From Zygnema cylindricum (Eukaryota; Streptophyta; Zygnematophyceae; Zygnematales; Zygnemataceae): a DNA stretch of 64,000 bases. Location of the stretch: assembly GCA_037447655.1 (NCBI GenBank), contig JBBHKE010000893.1, positions 40,863 to 104,862 on the forward strand, read 5' to 3'. Every line of letters begins with the position of its first letter. Within the stretch, counting starts at the first letter, position 1. Shown one piece after another: positions 11,191 to 23,672 of the stretch. The notes under the pieces were generated by a model. The model did not search any database and was not told the origin of the DNA. It saw only the letters and a program-made list of their open reading frames with translations. Position numbers and translations under genes: made by a program.

Positions 11191-11652
11191 TTTATCTGAC
11201 ACGTAAGCATTGCAGCTACCATGCTTTTAAATTTTTCTGATGCACGCAACTAAATCTTCGAGGAGTATTGTTTTTGAAAAAGTTAGTTTCGCAGTTATGC
11301 TGCTTTGACCTCGCTATCATAACCGGCTACTCTGCTCTTATTTTATTTCGGATGTACGAACCTAAATTTTCGGGGGAGTGTTGTTTTGAAAGTTCAGTTT
11401 AGTAACTACGTGTGGTTTCGTGCATACATACTGTTTCGTGGGTACAGTACGAGATTCTAATGCTATTTCGATTTATTTTGGAGGTTTGAATAGATCAGCA
11501 AATTGGGGAAGCAATGGTCCTAATTGCTTGGAATGCACGGAATTATGTGAATCAGTGATAACGTTAGCCGAAGCGGTGGAGAGGGTTAAACAAAAGGGGA
11601 GAAGGGAGAAATGTAAATATAGTGGTTGAGAGAGTCTAAAGGTTTGGGGGAG
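11191..11652 (+). other. 3' internal region of element D with purine tract
   Basis: No domain is recognised. A 69-codon frame (11,420-11,629) has a basic end (VERVKQKGRREK) and lies where the C-terminal end of a copia polyprotein would be. The last bases, AAAGGTTTGGGGGAG, form the polypurine tract that primes plus-strand synthesis directly before the LTR TG. Confidence 0.5.
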
Positions 11653-12698
11653 TGTTGGATTTTGGAAACCTTTATTCCTCTCTATATCACATTACTATGC
11701 TGCCATGCTGCGCTGGTCACACCGTAGCCATAGCAGCGTGTGTGATAAAGATATTGTGCTGCCATGCTGCGCTAGTCACATCGCAGTCAAAACAGCTTGC
11801 GTATTAGGTACTAAGTTTATTGGAACGTACGCAATTAGACTTCAAGTGACGTGAAGAAACATAGACGAAAGTGCGGAATGTGTTGAAGAAATGGACGGCG
11901 GATCGCGAAGCGATCCGGTGATTAATATTCGAAATGATTTAAATTGTACGTGGGTCCTACAAAACATAATGCGGCGGTCAAACATGTGATGAATTGGACG
12001 CCACCGGAGCTACGGACGGCGACGCGGTCAGTTTGGTGAGGGACGCGAAATCGCGTCCCTATTTTGGACGGTCCTGATTCGTTTGACATAATTTGTAAGA
12101 CTTGTAAATACTTAGTCATTTCTTGTTTGTCCCGTGTAATAATTGTTACGGTAGATCTCAAGTACACTCACATTAATAGAGGTAGTTGGTTGATTACGTA
12201 CGGCTGGTATGCCTCCGTACAGTTAGTAGTAAGTTGTAGTGTATATGTGTAGGACTTAGTCATTTCTATTTTTAGGAACCTTTTTGGATAGAAACTGTTT
12301 CTGGTCCTTTTTGGGAATTTCATCTGAGAATTGCTCTCAGTTTTATTGGCAGAATAATCTGATATTTTGCATGTGTGTTCCTCCTTTTTTTGGCAATATT
12401 GTGGCAAATTTGCAGATCTATTGTAGGTCTGATTTGCTTCGGGCTTCACTGTGAAGTTGGTCAGATTGATCAAAGTTGTTTTTGTGCAACTTTGACTGAG
12501 TGTTGTAATTATTCGATTTGGTAATATTATATGAAATTTGGTGGGAATACTTAGTGGCATAGAAACTATCTGGTTGAGTAGTTTCAGCTTGATTTGGTTA
12601 TTCTATAGAATTCTGAGTGGAATCAAAGGAGGTTGTTTTGGGGTAGTCTGTGGTGCTTCCGAGGGTACATTCATGGCTGAAAAGGGCTATGAACAACA
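11653..12698 (+). repeat. 3' LTR of element D
   Basis: Near-full-length match to 8,343-9,392. It starts TGTTGGATTT directly after the polypurine tract and ends GAACAACA. It retains the outward gag ATG (about 12,673-12,675), which runs only a short way into flanking sequence. Confidence 0.9.
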
Positions 12699-12699
12699 A

Positions 12700-15600
12700 T
12701 ATTTTTTGAACCAGTCTTAGTTGTTATGTTTTTCCTCCACCTTTGCTTATTTTTCCATCTCTTTGGTGTTAGTTGTCTTGTAATTTTCGAATCCGGGAGG
12801 CACTTTCTTTGGGGTCGTGGGAGGTGGGTTTGTGGGTTTGATTACGAGACCTATTTTGTCGTTCAGAATGACTACCCTGGGGGTGAAGGATAAAGGTCCA
12901 CTGGTCTTTCTGTTGTGGTCTCCTTGAGCGAAGCTTTGCTTGTCTCTTCTTTACCCTGATGTCTAGTTACGAAGATGCTTGCAACTGTCTCCCACGCGGA
13001 CATTCCAGGCTCCAGAAAGACAGGTATGTGCGTGATGCGCTTAAAGAGGTTCCATGTCCCACCCCATCACATCTTCATCGTCCTCGCCCGCCGCGGTTTC
13101 CTATTCAAGCTTCGCCAGCTTCTGTAGTAGCTCCTGTTTCCGTTAGTGGAGTTAGTGAGCGGCCGTCAAAGTAGGAGTCCGGGAAAGAGATCCCAATCGC
13201 AGGGCTGCCAATTCTACAACCATGGCGGCCAGTTGCTAGCTTTGTTGTTGGATTATAGTCTCCAGGGTGAGTTTGGCTTAACCTGGTGTCTATCGTTCAG
13301 GTCCCGTTCAGGTCCTTCCGTGATGCGCTGTCCCCAAGGGAAAAAATGTTGGAGAGGGGGAGGGTTTACAGCAGTTTCACCTTTGCCGGTAAACAATGCA
13401 TTTTGCATCATCTCCATCGCGACCCAATTCTTTCGGAAACACTGCCCTCTTTTTGACCCATGAAACCGCAAGCCTCACATTTGGAGCCCTCAGTGGTGTA
13501 TTTACCCCTCATTTCATTGGAGATTTGCGAGTCATCAAATTTTGTAAGTTTGATTTGTCGTAACTGGGCTTGTGACATTTTTGCAATTTCAGACCGGGGA
13601 GTCGGACAGTAATTGTCTTTGTTCCCTGGTGTTTTGTCTTCCGATCCCCCTCCTTATTTCCTTTTTCTGCTGCTTCTTGATCCTTTCAAAACTTTCCTTT
13701 CCCATTCTTTCTGCTTGAAAGCCAATTCTGGTTTGAGCTTGCGAGGGCATCGTTTCCATCTATGACCTCATCAGCCCCCATGGCGGGTTCGGATCAGCTA
13801 TCTACCACATGTTTCCCCTTGAGCTTCCGCAAAGCTAGGCGTTCTGCCGACTCCTCATTGTCAAGAGGCATTTCTCCAGCAAATCATGCAAAGTTTCCTT
13901 TCATTTTGCCGGTTACCGCCTTGACTCGGGCCTCGCTAAAAACAAAGTGGTCGTAGAGCTTCATTACGGCCAGGGAGATGTCTTTAGCGAAAGGATTGAT
14001 GTCTTGGATGGATTCTCCTGCGTTCCAATTGTCGAGGGCACTCTGCCCCATGGGACAGAATGAATTCCGGACCGCGATAAATTATTTCGTTGCCATAGCT
14101 GGGAGATCGACGGTCAATAGTTTTGTCTTTTAGCAGAGGCTCGACAATTTGTTAAACAAAGTGTGGGGGGTTTCATTATTTAGACAACGGAATTCCGTGA
14201 GTTCTTTGATAGCCGATTCATTACTTTTGTTTAAAGGAGCCTCCAAATGTTCAAAAGAGTGGTACAAGGGGTAGGATTTGCAACCATGCGGGTGGCGGCT
14301 CTTGCTGCTTGGATGGCCAACAACTGGTTGACATAGGCTTGACCTTGGGCCTACAGTTTCATGTCATCTGTGAAGGCGGCAGTTACAAGAGCGGCTGCGG
14401 CTGCAACCAAGTCCGCTTCTGCTTGCAAGACTGCCGCATCGAGAATCGGGTCCGAAATCTTGATGATAGGTGCCATCAAGAGAGGTTGTCGCTCTTTGTA
14501 ATTCGCTAAAGCGCCACCAGCAAGATAATTTGCCATCATTGGGAAAAGAGTTGTTTGGAAGTCATCCAGAATTGCTCCCCCGTTGTACTTGTTTATTTCG
14601 GATTGGGTGAAAGATTTCCATAACAACTCGAAATCTGAGAACACGATCCCCAAACTGTCCCCTATCATAATCCATAGGTCATCCATTTTCTCTTCCTCCG
14701 AGAGGTTAGTGAACTAGGGCTAGGAAGGCTGATTGGATTGACAAATTGTACCGGTAAGATTATCATTAGATCTTCGTCTTCCGGCTCGGGGCCGTCTCCT
14801 ACTACGGTAGAATGAGATGCCCGGCAAGAGGTGGGCCTTGTCCCCATTGAGGAAGCTCTCGCTACTGAATCTCTAACAAAAGAACCTGGATCTTTAGTTG
14901 GTTAGCCTCTGAGAAAGATGAAACTACCAATTTGGGAAAAGATGTCCAAACGTCTGCTCCTCTATACCCAGAGTGGTTTATTTTCCCGTGAGAACTTCTT
15001 CCACCGATGGGATGTGAAGACGGGGTTTGATCACAGGAGGTCATTGAGGGATAAGTGGTGGAGACTGAGACGGAGATGAAGACTACAGAGATCTTATTGG
15101 TAAAGGCGTATGTCTTTTGGTTTGCCTCATAGAAGTCCTTGGTGGGGGAGTTCTTGAGCTCGAAGATGGGGAACGCTGATGAGGAGGTGGGTAGGCAAGG
15201 ACGTCGGATTTGTACGTATTGGCGGATCCGAGGACCCACGGATGGCGGCTGCTGGAGAAACGGATGGCAAAGGGCAATCTTGGGGCTCCATGGCGGGACC
15301 TAGGGAGTGAGAGGAATGAGGAGGAGGGGAAGATGGAATATCTAGAGATGCTTTGGGGGATGGCGAAGGAGGTATTGGCGCCCTGAAGGGAATGTGAATC
15401 CTCTCGTCTGGTTGTAATTACACCAACGTCTCCAGGGCAAAAGACACCTCCACAAAGACCAATGTTGGCACTTCGCGAGGAACAGCAGCAGAATCAGTAG
15501 GTAAATCTGCACCAAGACCCTCTCCGTTAGGCCCTGTGGTTTCCTCCCTTTTTCGGTGAAGAGGAGATTCCGGTATAGGTCTTGTTGAAGTCTTTGGAAC

Positions 15601-15902
15601 CTGCGTAGCAGACGGAGTTGTCTGAACCCGAGGTGGTCCTCCCGCAGAGGGACCTGTCTTTTGAAGAGGAGCTACCTGTCCACTAAGAATTCCTCCTGAC
15701 CTTTGTCTAGCCTCTCGAATGAGAAGAAGGTCCTATTTGAGTGCCTCTTTCCTTTCTTTTTCAAGAGCCTCCCAGTCTATGACAACCGGTCTAGCCCCCG
15801 CCTTAGCTTCACTCTAAGATCGTAAAATGTCAACAAGTTTTTGGGTGCGGCTCACCACACCTGAGAGATCAATAATCCCAAAACCCGGTACCTAGTGGTC
15901 GG
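12700..15902 (-). pseudogene. Decayed Ty3-like gag region, downstream part
   Basis: The minus strand carries long coding-like stretches broken mostly by TAG: a frame from about 15,840 to 15,300 (VVIDWEALEKERKEALK then DLLLIREARQRSGG), 14,686-14,351 (MDDLWIMIGDSLGIVFSDFE, QAEADLVAAAAALV) and about 14,280-13,750 (KLYDHFVFSEARVKAVTGK). Cys and His blocks near 13,490-13,430, in two frames, may be a frameshifted zinc knuckle (CEAC then a GQCFRKN-like block). The size, composition and lack of pol point to a Ty3 gag or non-autonomous gag element. The exact family is not recognised. Confidence 0.5.
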
Positions 15903-15907
15903 TGGGT

Positions 15908-16912
15908 TGCAATTCTGTGTACTCCATTGGACCACAGAATACAAGAATCCTCTATATAGTATTTAAATAACCCACTTCAAGCCATAACCATTGCTGTTTA
16001 TGAAGGCAAAATGGAAGTTTCACTCGACCTTTGTGCAGCCTAGACTCCCCTGAGTCCGTAGCAAAAAGAATCACTGAAAATGGCCAACCATCCGATAAGT
16101 TATGAGCTGGCAAAAATACCAATTTACACAAGCTCTCTTAGAGAGTGAGGTGACTATCTTCCAAAATTTCCTAAGTCCTTAACCTCTCACACAACCCCTA
16201 TCTACTAAAGTACGAACCAATAATATAACGGTAAAGTATAGAAAGGTATTACGGCCGATGTCCTTTCTCTACGGTTGGTGTACGATAAGGCTACTGAGTG
16301 GACGCGTGTCACTTTTCCACTCGTTGGTATATTTTCCGAAATTTCCGCGACCAAATGTCATCCTTCCACGTGGCTCCAAGTCATGCCACGTCCATAAAAT
16401 CCAAAGTGACCATTCCGCGATCTCGGCGATGATGTGCGCCGTCGGATTAAATCCGACATTAAATGTCGACCGTTCAAACAAATGTGCGATTCATTTGTTT
16501 CGTGCGAAATGACGTTCCCACTAAACCTTAATAAGTTCTATGTTCATTCGTCCATATTTCAATTAAATGGTTTCAGTATTATAGAATACTTTAAATACTT
16601 ATCAAACCCTATATCTCCTAACGAACTTTTACGACAGACTGGTTAGAGCTAACGGCTACGCCGCGCTCTGCTGGTCGGGGCTTCGAGTCATGCCGGACTT
16701 AACCTTTTGTTGAGAGTGACTTAAGTCACTCTTAGTCCTTCTTATGGAGCTGAGGCAGCCATGGCTCTATCGCTCTCTCTCTCTCCTTCAGTGAGTCCAA
16801 CAAGTATGGGGGCAAGAGAGAAGAGATAGAGGCAAGCTGGGTGCATTTTCTTTATCTGTTTTCGCTAATTTTTTTAGACCTAGAAAATACCAAAAACTAC
16901 TTTATTTCAACA
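15908..16912 (-). repeat. Solo copia LTR, family A, with TGGGT duplication
   Basis: It starts TGCAATTCTGTG and ends TTTATTTCAACA. Exact TGGGT duplications flank it (15,903-15,907 and 16,913-16,917). It is 1,005 bp and more diverged from the element A LTRs than the 6.9-kb copy is. A G-box core lies at 16,367-16,372. It splits the gag-like region on either side. Confidence 0.92.
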
Positions 16913-16917
16913 TGGGT

Positions 16918-18050
16918 ATCAAACGCCACAACCCTTCGGAGGGTCGAACAACTGGTGCTGGTGGAGATAGGGAGGTTGGAGAAATGGAGGCGGAAGGGAA
17001 GAACGGCTCCTCCTTAGGTCGCGGAGCGAACCTGCCCTTGGTGTCCTGATGATCAAACCGCTGCACTCTTTTGGGATTTGGTAACACTCGTTGGCTTGTC
17101 CCTTCTCCAGCTTGAGCCGGAGATGTCGCCGTGCCCCTAGACGGTGTGCTGGTTGTAGTGTCAAGAGATTGGGTGGGCTGCTGGGGTGAAGTTGAGGGCA
17201 TCCCTTGTTGCCCCTGGACTGAGTTCGAAGAGCCGCTCTCGGACGAACTACTCAGTATCTCAACGACATCTCCTAATGGGCGTACGATCTTGGCTTTGTC
17301 AGTTTTGGCTACCCGCTGCACCAACTCCTTCTTAACCTTCAACTCATGGAGATTGTGAAGGGCTAAGATTTGTTTCCGACCTGGCTTGGTGGGATGTGCC
17401 AGTATCTCAGGATCCATGTACATTTTCGTTCTCGAAGCCTTATATATGGTTAAGCGCCCGACCTCGGAGGGTGAACAACGACCGCTTCCTTATGGGCCAA
17501 ACCCTTCCTACGTGATTTGGGAGATATCGGTTGTTTCTCAATCTTCTCCGCGGCCTGAACTTTGGCAGCCTCGAAGAATGTAGGAAAAAATTCGGTAGAA
17601 AAGACAGGAGGAGGTGGGGGAGTAGGTTGCCTCTCGAGCTGTTTTGGGGAAATCCCAACCGTAACGGTCGGAGGCATCATTCCCAAGAGAAAGTGCTCTT
17701 TGTTTAAAGGTGAGGCAAAGGGGACTGATTCCTGGAGCATTTGTGATATTTTCCTCCAATGCAAACGTACCCAAAATATCCTGCTTCTCGGATCCGATTC
17801 CTGGAGCCCATTTTTCCTGAGCTTCTCCCCCTCCCATAGAGTGATAGATGATGGCCATAACTTGTCAGCTATTGTTAACAAGGACCCTAATTCCTCCCAA
17901 GAAGATGAGGTTATGTAAACTGCAGCTCCTAATCCCTCTAAGCTAATGGACACACGTTTTTGTTTCAGTACTATGCGAATCTGTTCAAAGTCTAACAAAG
18001 ATTCTCTCAAAACCCACTATTCTGATACAAAATATTGTGGTAATCGACCC
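16918..18050 (-). pseudogene. Ty3-like gag region, N-terminal part
   Basis: Two minus-strand frames overlap out of phase. The one at 18,010-17,450 reads RESLLDFEQIRIVLKQKRVS and LWEGEKLRKNGLQE, followed by a Pro-rich segment. The one at 17,423-16,902 reads MDPEILAHPTKPGRKQILAL and ELKVKKELVQRVAKTDKAK, followed by a Ser/Thr/Pro/Gln-rich linker. The frame change near 17,440 looks like a frameshift in one ancestral protein. It continues on the other side of the solo LTR. It resembles the N-terminal part of a retroelement gag; no specific domain is claimed. Confidence 0.5.
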
Positions 18051-18272
18051 CGAAGAGAAACCCACCGAAGCTCCAAAAAGGACAACCAAAGAGGGAACAA
18101 ACATTCTTCCACTCATAACAATGAAAGGATAAAATATAGATATGGTGTCTCAGAATTAACAATATCACCTTGCCTTAGAAACAAATAGAGAATAAAGGTA
18201 GAATGTGGAATGATAGCAAGCGAGCTCAACCTACCCCCAAAACGTAACGCGGACAACAAAAGGAGACGAAAT

Positions 18273-19310
18273 TGCAATTCTGTGTCCTCCATTGGACTAC
18301 AGAATACATGAAGCCTCTAGATAGTATTTAACTAACCCACTTTAAGCCACGACCACTGCTGCCCAAGAAGGCAAACTGACAATTTGACTGCATCCCTGTG
18401 CAGTCTGGACTCCCTTAAGTCCGTAGCAAAACGAATCATTGAAAACGGCCAACCAGCCGATAAGTTATGAGGCAGTAAAAATGCCAATTTGTAGAAACTC
18501 TCAAAGGGAGAGGTGACTACCTACCAACATTTTCTAAGTCCTGATTCTCTCTAATAACTCCTATCTACTGAAGTACGGACCAATCAGATTACTGTATCGT
18601 ACACAAAAGTAGTATTGCCGATGTACCTTTTGTACGGCCTATGTACAACAAAGCTATTAAGTGGACGCGTGTCCGCTTTTCACTCGTCCGTACGTTCCTC
18701 GGAATTCCTATGACCGAATGTCATCTCTCCACGTGTCTCCAGGTCATGCCACATCACAAAACGCCAAAGTGACCACTCCGGGATTTCGGCGATGATGTGC
18801 GCCGTTGGATTTTATGCGAAACGCAATCTTAGCCGTAATAAATATCTGCGAGACATTTGTTCCGATGTCGAAATAAAATGCGTGGTATCCGTTTTGAATT
18901 AGCGTCGTACGACGTACCTTATAAAACTGAATCTATGTACGCCGTATACAGTTCTAGTTAAATGAGTTTTATCCAAGCGAACTAAATATATATCTATCAC
19001 ATACCATAGTACTTAGCATTGGTCCTAGTCTATTAGGATAAAGCTGACCGCTACCGGTCAACTTGACGAATCGCAGGTACCGGGATCAAACCTCTGGTCC
19101 GTCAAGTATATTTTTAGTAACCTACTAAAAATAGTTGTCTGTTGAACTAAGGTAGCCATGGATCAACCTCTCTCTCTTACCTTCAGTGACTACAACAAGT
19201 ATGGGAGTTAGAGAGCGGAGGTGGAGGCAGGCTGCCCGTCCTTTTTCTTTCCTTTTTATAAAGACATATTTAAACCTAGAAAATACTCTAGAAATCTATA
19301 AATTTCAACA
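18273..19310 (-). repeat. 3' LTR of element A
   Basis: On the plus strand it reads TGCAATTCTGTG to AATTTCAACA. It matches 23,653-24,687 and the solo copies. A CACGTG core is at 18,730-18,735, and a T-arm-like hairpin (ACCGGGATCAAACCTCTGGT) lies near 19,078-19,100. Confidence 0.93.
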
Positions 19311-19323
19311 CTCCCCTTATTTT

Positions 19324-22300
19324 CTAGTCTAATTTCAATTTTTCTTTCAACCCGCATTTTTCCCGACAATATTTTAGTTTAGGAGAGGGCACAGGTTTGG
19401 TCATCATGTCAGCCACCATTTCTTCATCAGGTCTATACACAAAATTTAAAATTTTATTTTCAACTTTTTCTCTTCTGAAGCTCAATCTTATCTCCATATG
19501 TTTTGCTTTGAAATGGTGTTTTGGATTGGCTGCAATTGCCATTGCAGCTTGGTTATCGCAAAAGATTTCATGCACTCCCTCTTTCATAAATCCCAGTTCG
19601 TGTAAGAATGATTTCACCCACATTAGTTCTTTTACAGCAGAATAAGACGCCATATACTCAGCCTCCATAGTAGACTGAGCAACCACCTTTTGTTGTTTAC
19701 TGCTCCAACAGCAAGCACCTTCCCCCACATACAAAACATATCCAAAAGTGCATCATCTCATAGGTGCATCCCCATAACCAGCGTCACTGCAAGTGGTGAT
19801 ATCAGTGTGCTCCCCTCCCAAATGCAACCATAATTCTCTGGTTCCAACCAGATATCTCATGACTCTCTTGGCTGCCTCCCAATCTCTCTTCCTATGATCA
19901 TTAAGACTCTTACTGAGTACTCCAACTGCTGCGGCTATGTCCGGCCTGGTACAGTTCATAAAATAGATTAAGCTTCCTACGACCTGTCTATAAGGGATAG
20001 ACTTCATGAACTCTCTCTCATCTGGACTCATCTGATCGTCTAAGATTATCACTCCTCCTTCTACACTCCCATCACTTATTTTTTTCAAGTCCATGGGAGT
20101 GGTACAACTGTTAGCATTTTCCATCTGGAATTTCTCAAGCATATTACCTATTGCTTCTTTCTGAGTAAGTCTGATAATCTTCTTCCCCCTATCTCTCTCC
20201 ATTTGGATCCCCAAAATATATTTTGCCTCCCCTAAATCCTTCATATCAAATCTGCCCCTAAGATCTTTCTTTAGCCTATTGATATTCTCCAAAGACTTAC
20301 TTAACACAAGCAGATCATCGACATAAATTGCAATAAAAATGACACCATTCCCATCTTCAAACATATAGATAGAATGGTCAGAGCTGATCCGGATGTATCC
20401 CAGATCGGTGAGAAACTCATCTAGTTTCTTATTCCACTATCGGGGAGCCTGTTTTAGTCCATATAAAGACTTTATGAGCCTGCAGACTTTGCTCTCTTCT
20501 CCTTCTTCCACAAACCCCTCGGGTTGCCTCATAAAAATTTCTTCCTCTAACTCACCATTAAGAAAAGCAGTCTTAATGTCCATCTGGTGTATTTCCATGT
20601 CTTCCGCTGCGGCCAGACTAAGGAGAATCCTTACCGATGGGAATCGAACAACTGGAGCAAAGGTCTCCTCATAGTCAATCCCCTCTTTTTGGGTGAACCC
20701 CTTTGCTACCAATCGAGCCTTATACCTCTCAATTGTATTATCTGGGTTCAGTTTTAGTTTAAATACCCATTTACATCCAATAGGTTTTCTGTCTGGAGGG
20801 CAATCCGCTAGTTCCCAAATATTTGCTTCCATGATAGAAGCCATCTCATCATTTATCGCTCTAATCCATCTTTCTTTCTCTGGACTATTCACTGCCTCTA
20901 AGTAAGATTGAGGCTCATCTGGGTGAGATAGCTTAGTTACCTTATGAGCACCTTGTTTTTCCTGTATCCTTTTGCTGCTCCTCCTTCCTCCCTCAAACTC
21001 CGAAGCTGGAATGGATGGAAGTCTTGGATTTCTTCTCATTGTCTCATCGGCTCCCATGTCCATGGAAACCGGTTCTTGTCCCGCTTCTTCTATCTCCTCG
21101 AAGTCCATGGGAGTATGTGAGGTTTCCGGTGAGTCTCCTGTATCTTCGATCTCCCCTGAATCTGTAATCACGGTGTCACCCATGTCCTTTTCGGGGACGA
21201 CCGAGTTCTCCTCACTTTCGAACTCAAATCTGATCCTTATCTTCTTTGTATATTTGAAGGGGTCAAATGACTTCCCTTCATCCATGACAACTAAGTGTTT
21301 GACCAGAATGATATCTTTCTTTGCTAAGTCATAGACTCTATATCCCTTAACATCCTCATCATATTCCACAAAGTATCCAGGTTTTCCCTTAGCATCTAGT
21401 TTCCAGATTTTCCTATCCGTGTCAAGACTGTAAAATTGGCTACCAAATACTTTAAGGTATGAGATATCTGGTTTCCTTCCAACCCATCTCTTATAAGGTG
21501 TCACTCCCTTTACAACTGAGGTAAGGACTCTATTTTTAATATAGTTGGCACAGTTCATTGCTTTTGCCCAAAATCTCTTTCCTATTTTCTTATCTGCCAA
21601 CATTCTGCATGCACTATCTCCTAGTGTTCTATTCAACCTCTTAGCTACCCCATTTTGTTCCGGGTTATATGGTACAGTTTTTTGGTGTTGCATTCCCTCA
21701 TCTCTCATATATTCCTCAAACTGGTTAGAGGTATATTCCCCCCCATTATTACTCCTTATCCTCTTAATAGGGGTTTCATGCAATTTCTCACTCCATGCTT
21801 TATATTCTTTGAAGTAAGTTGATGCTTCATACTTATTTTTCAGAAAGTAGACTCTAGAGTATCTAGACCAATCATCAGTTATCGTCATCATAAACCATTT
21901 TCCTCCAACCGAAGGTACTTTTGCAGGTCCCCAAATGTCTGTGTGGACCAAATCTAACACTTTCTCACCTCTATATGTGGCGTCTTTGGGAAAGGGAAGT
22001 TTGTGAGCCTTACCTTGAGCACAACCACTACAATCATCCATCATTTCATTATCCCCAAACTGAATGCCATCTACTACCCCAAGCTTTTTCATTTCCCTTA
22101 ACCTATCAAAATGCACATGCCCCAACCGCTTATGCGAAATCATCACCTTAGGAACACCAACAAAGTAAGGATTCTTCTTTTCATTACTCAAGTTAAGCCT
22201 AAACATTCCTTGGCTACCCTTATCTGCTGTAAAGTAAAGTTCATCTCGATACTTAGCTGTAAAGGCTCCCTTTCTAGTGAAAGTATCAAACTCTTTGTCA

Positions 22301-22950
22301 TCTAACACAAACGTAGAGACAAGATTTTTACTCAGCTGAGAAATGTAAAGTACATCTGAGAATGTAAGTATGGAAGTCTTACCCTCCACTAAGACTTTCA
22401 GATCTACTGATCCCACTAGATCTGTAGTAACCACTCTCCCATCCCCATACTCTATCTCTACAGTAGGAATCTTTCTTAACTTAGTGAAGAGTTCTTTATC
22501 ACGACACATATGCATGGATGCACCTGAGTCGATGATCCATCCTTCCTGTGGAGCTTCCCGGATTGCTCCAAGGGCACACTTCTGCCTCCGAGGAATATCC
22601 TTCTCCTCCAAACTCTCGTCAAGAAGAAGTTCCCCATCCTCCTCAGAGGACTCATCCTCGGTTTCTCCCTACACTTTTGTAACCACAAGTGCCTTTTTCT
22701 TCCCTCTGGAAGAACCCCCTCCACGGTTCTCTTGGAGCCTCAGCTCTGATAGCTTCACACAATCTCCAATAAAGTGTCTCGGATTTTTGCAATAATGACA
22801 AAGACCCTTTGGGGGCCTCTGTCCCCCAGAATGAACTCTTTCCCCTCTATAAGGTTTCTTCGGGTCCTGTCCCCATCGGTCCCCTTCTGCTGCTAGAGCT
22901 TGAATGCTCTTTCCTCCTCTCTTAATCTCCATTGTGTTTCCCTACACAAG
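19324..22950 (-). pseudogene. Copia pol of element A (PR-IN-RT-RNase H)
   Basis: The main frame (22,611-20,437, 724 codons) starts with protease IIDSGASMHMC (residues about 26-36), then the pre-integrase block HKRLGHVHFD, the integrase core HTDIWGP and the RT start ([48 protein letters not shown]). TAG at 20,437-20,439 interrupts it; the same frame resumes with RT YVDDLLVLSK, then TGA at 19,753-19,755, then RNase H (STMEAEYMA, FCDNQAAMAIA). Integrase reads SNNGGEY for SDNGGEY and VAKRLN for VAERLN, so two of three DD35E residues are changed. Confidence 0.93.
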
Positions 22951-23672
22951 TATCATCCTGACTACTGTGTTCCATTTCCATGAACTATCAGGCATTCCCT
23001 ATACTCGGTACACAATGTTTTCGAACTCATCTGGTAATTTCATGATAAGGGTGTTAACTTTCATTTTCATTGTACATGTCCACCCGGCAGTTTCCATTTC
23101 CATATACAAACAAGAAAGATCATTACAGTAATCTAACATCTTTCCTCCTTTGTAAGTGTAACTTAATAGCTTTTGCTCAGCCAACTAGAGCTCCTGAATA
23201 GTTCCAGCTCTATAAATCTCCACCAAACTCTCCCACAACTCTTCGCCTTGTAAATGTGAAGATGAGGAGTGGCCAAACCTTGAGTGAGGTGCCTCAGAAT
23301 GAAGTTCTTGGCAGCCATGTTTACATCCTCCAACATTTGAGTATCGTTCTCCACGGCCTTCACGGTCGCCGCTCCCGATACTGTGGCAATAGGAGTGAGG
23401 GGTGTCTCCTTCCCTTTCTCCTTTTCGGACACACTGTTGTCCCCATCATCTGCCTCCTCCGCAGAGGCAGCCGTTGTTGCAGAAAACCTTACTCCCCCAA
23501 ATCCTGGTGGAGTTCCCGAAGGTGGACGTTTCACTTGTCCACTAACGATACCCCAATATCGTTTTTCACACAAAGCTCCCATCATCATGGTTTCCCAATA
23601 GATCAACCGAGATCCATTGATGGTGGGCACCCTAGAGGGTGGGCCCATAACTTGCAATTTTGTGTCCTCCAT
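22669..23672 (-). pseudogene. Copia gag of element A
   Basis: The frame begins with MEDTKLQVMGPPSRVP; its ATG (23,670-23,672) and first 20 bases are inside the 5' LTR. It continues through RLIYWETMMMGALCEKRYWG, a variable acidic linker and FILRHLTQ, then shifts frame near 23,255-23,280. The next frame carries KLLSYTYKGGKMLDYCNDL and the zinc knuckle CHYCKNPRHFIGDC (CX2CX4HX4C) near 22,790. TAG codons at 23,185-23,187, 22,999-23,001, 22,942-22,944 and 22,669-22,671 all sit where Gln would fit. Confidence 0.88.

Larger units (their letters stand above)
8343..12698 (+). mobile_element. Copia element D, gag-only and non-autonomous
   Basis: Two direct LTRs (8,343-9,392 and 11,653-12,698), both TGTTGGATTT to GAACAACA, enclose 2.26 kb. 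The internal part holds a gag with a CCHC knuckle, an acidic and basic tail, a minisatellite and a purine tract (AAAGGTTTGGGGGAG) touching the 3' LTR. There is no protease, integrase, RT or RNase H, so it would depend on enzymes from another copia element. The flanking 5-mers (CAAAT and ATATT) do not match, which suggests deletion or inter-element recombination at one end. Confidence 0.85.

Noticed and set aside
8343-12698. Target-site duplication for element D
   Set aside because: The flanking 5-mers CAAAT and ATATT do not match in any register tested, so none is claimed.
19753-23187. Alternative genetic code with TAG and TAA read as glutamine
   Set aside because: The bias of stops at Gln positions suggested it, but the 420-codon exon at 62,741-64,000 has about 19 CAA/CAG codons and no in-frame TAG or TAA. 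Trp-to-TAG changes (3,619; near 32,488) and frameshifts also occur. Decay of elements explains the data better.
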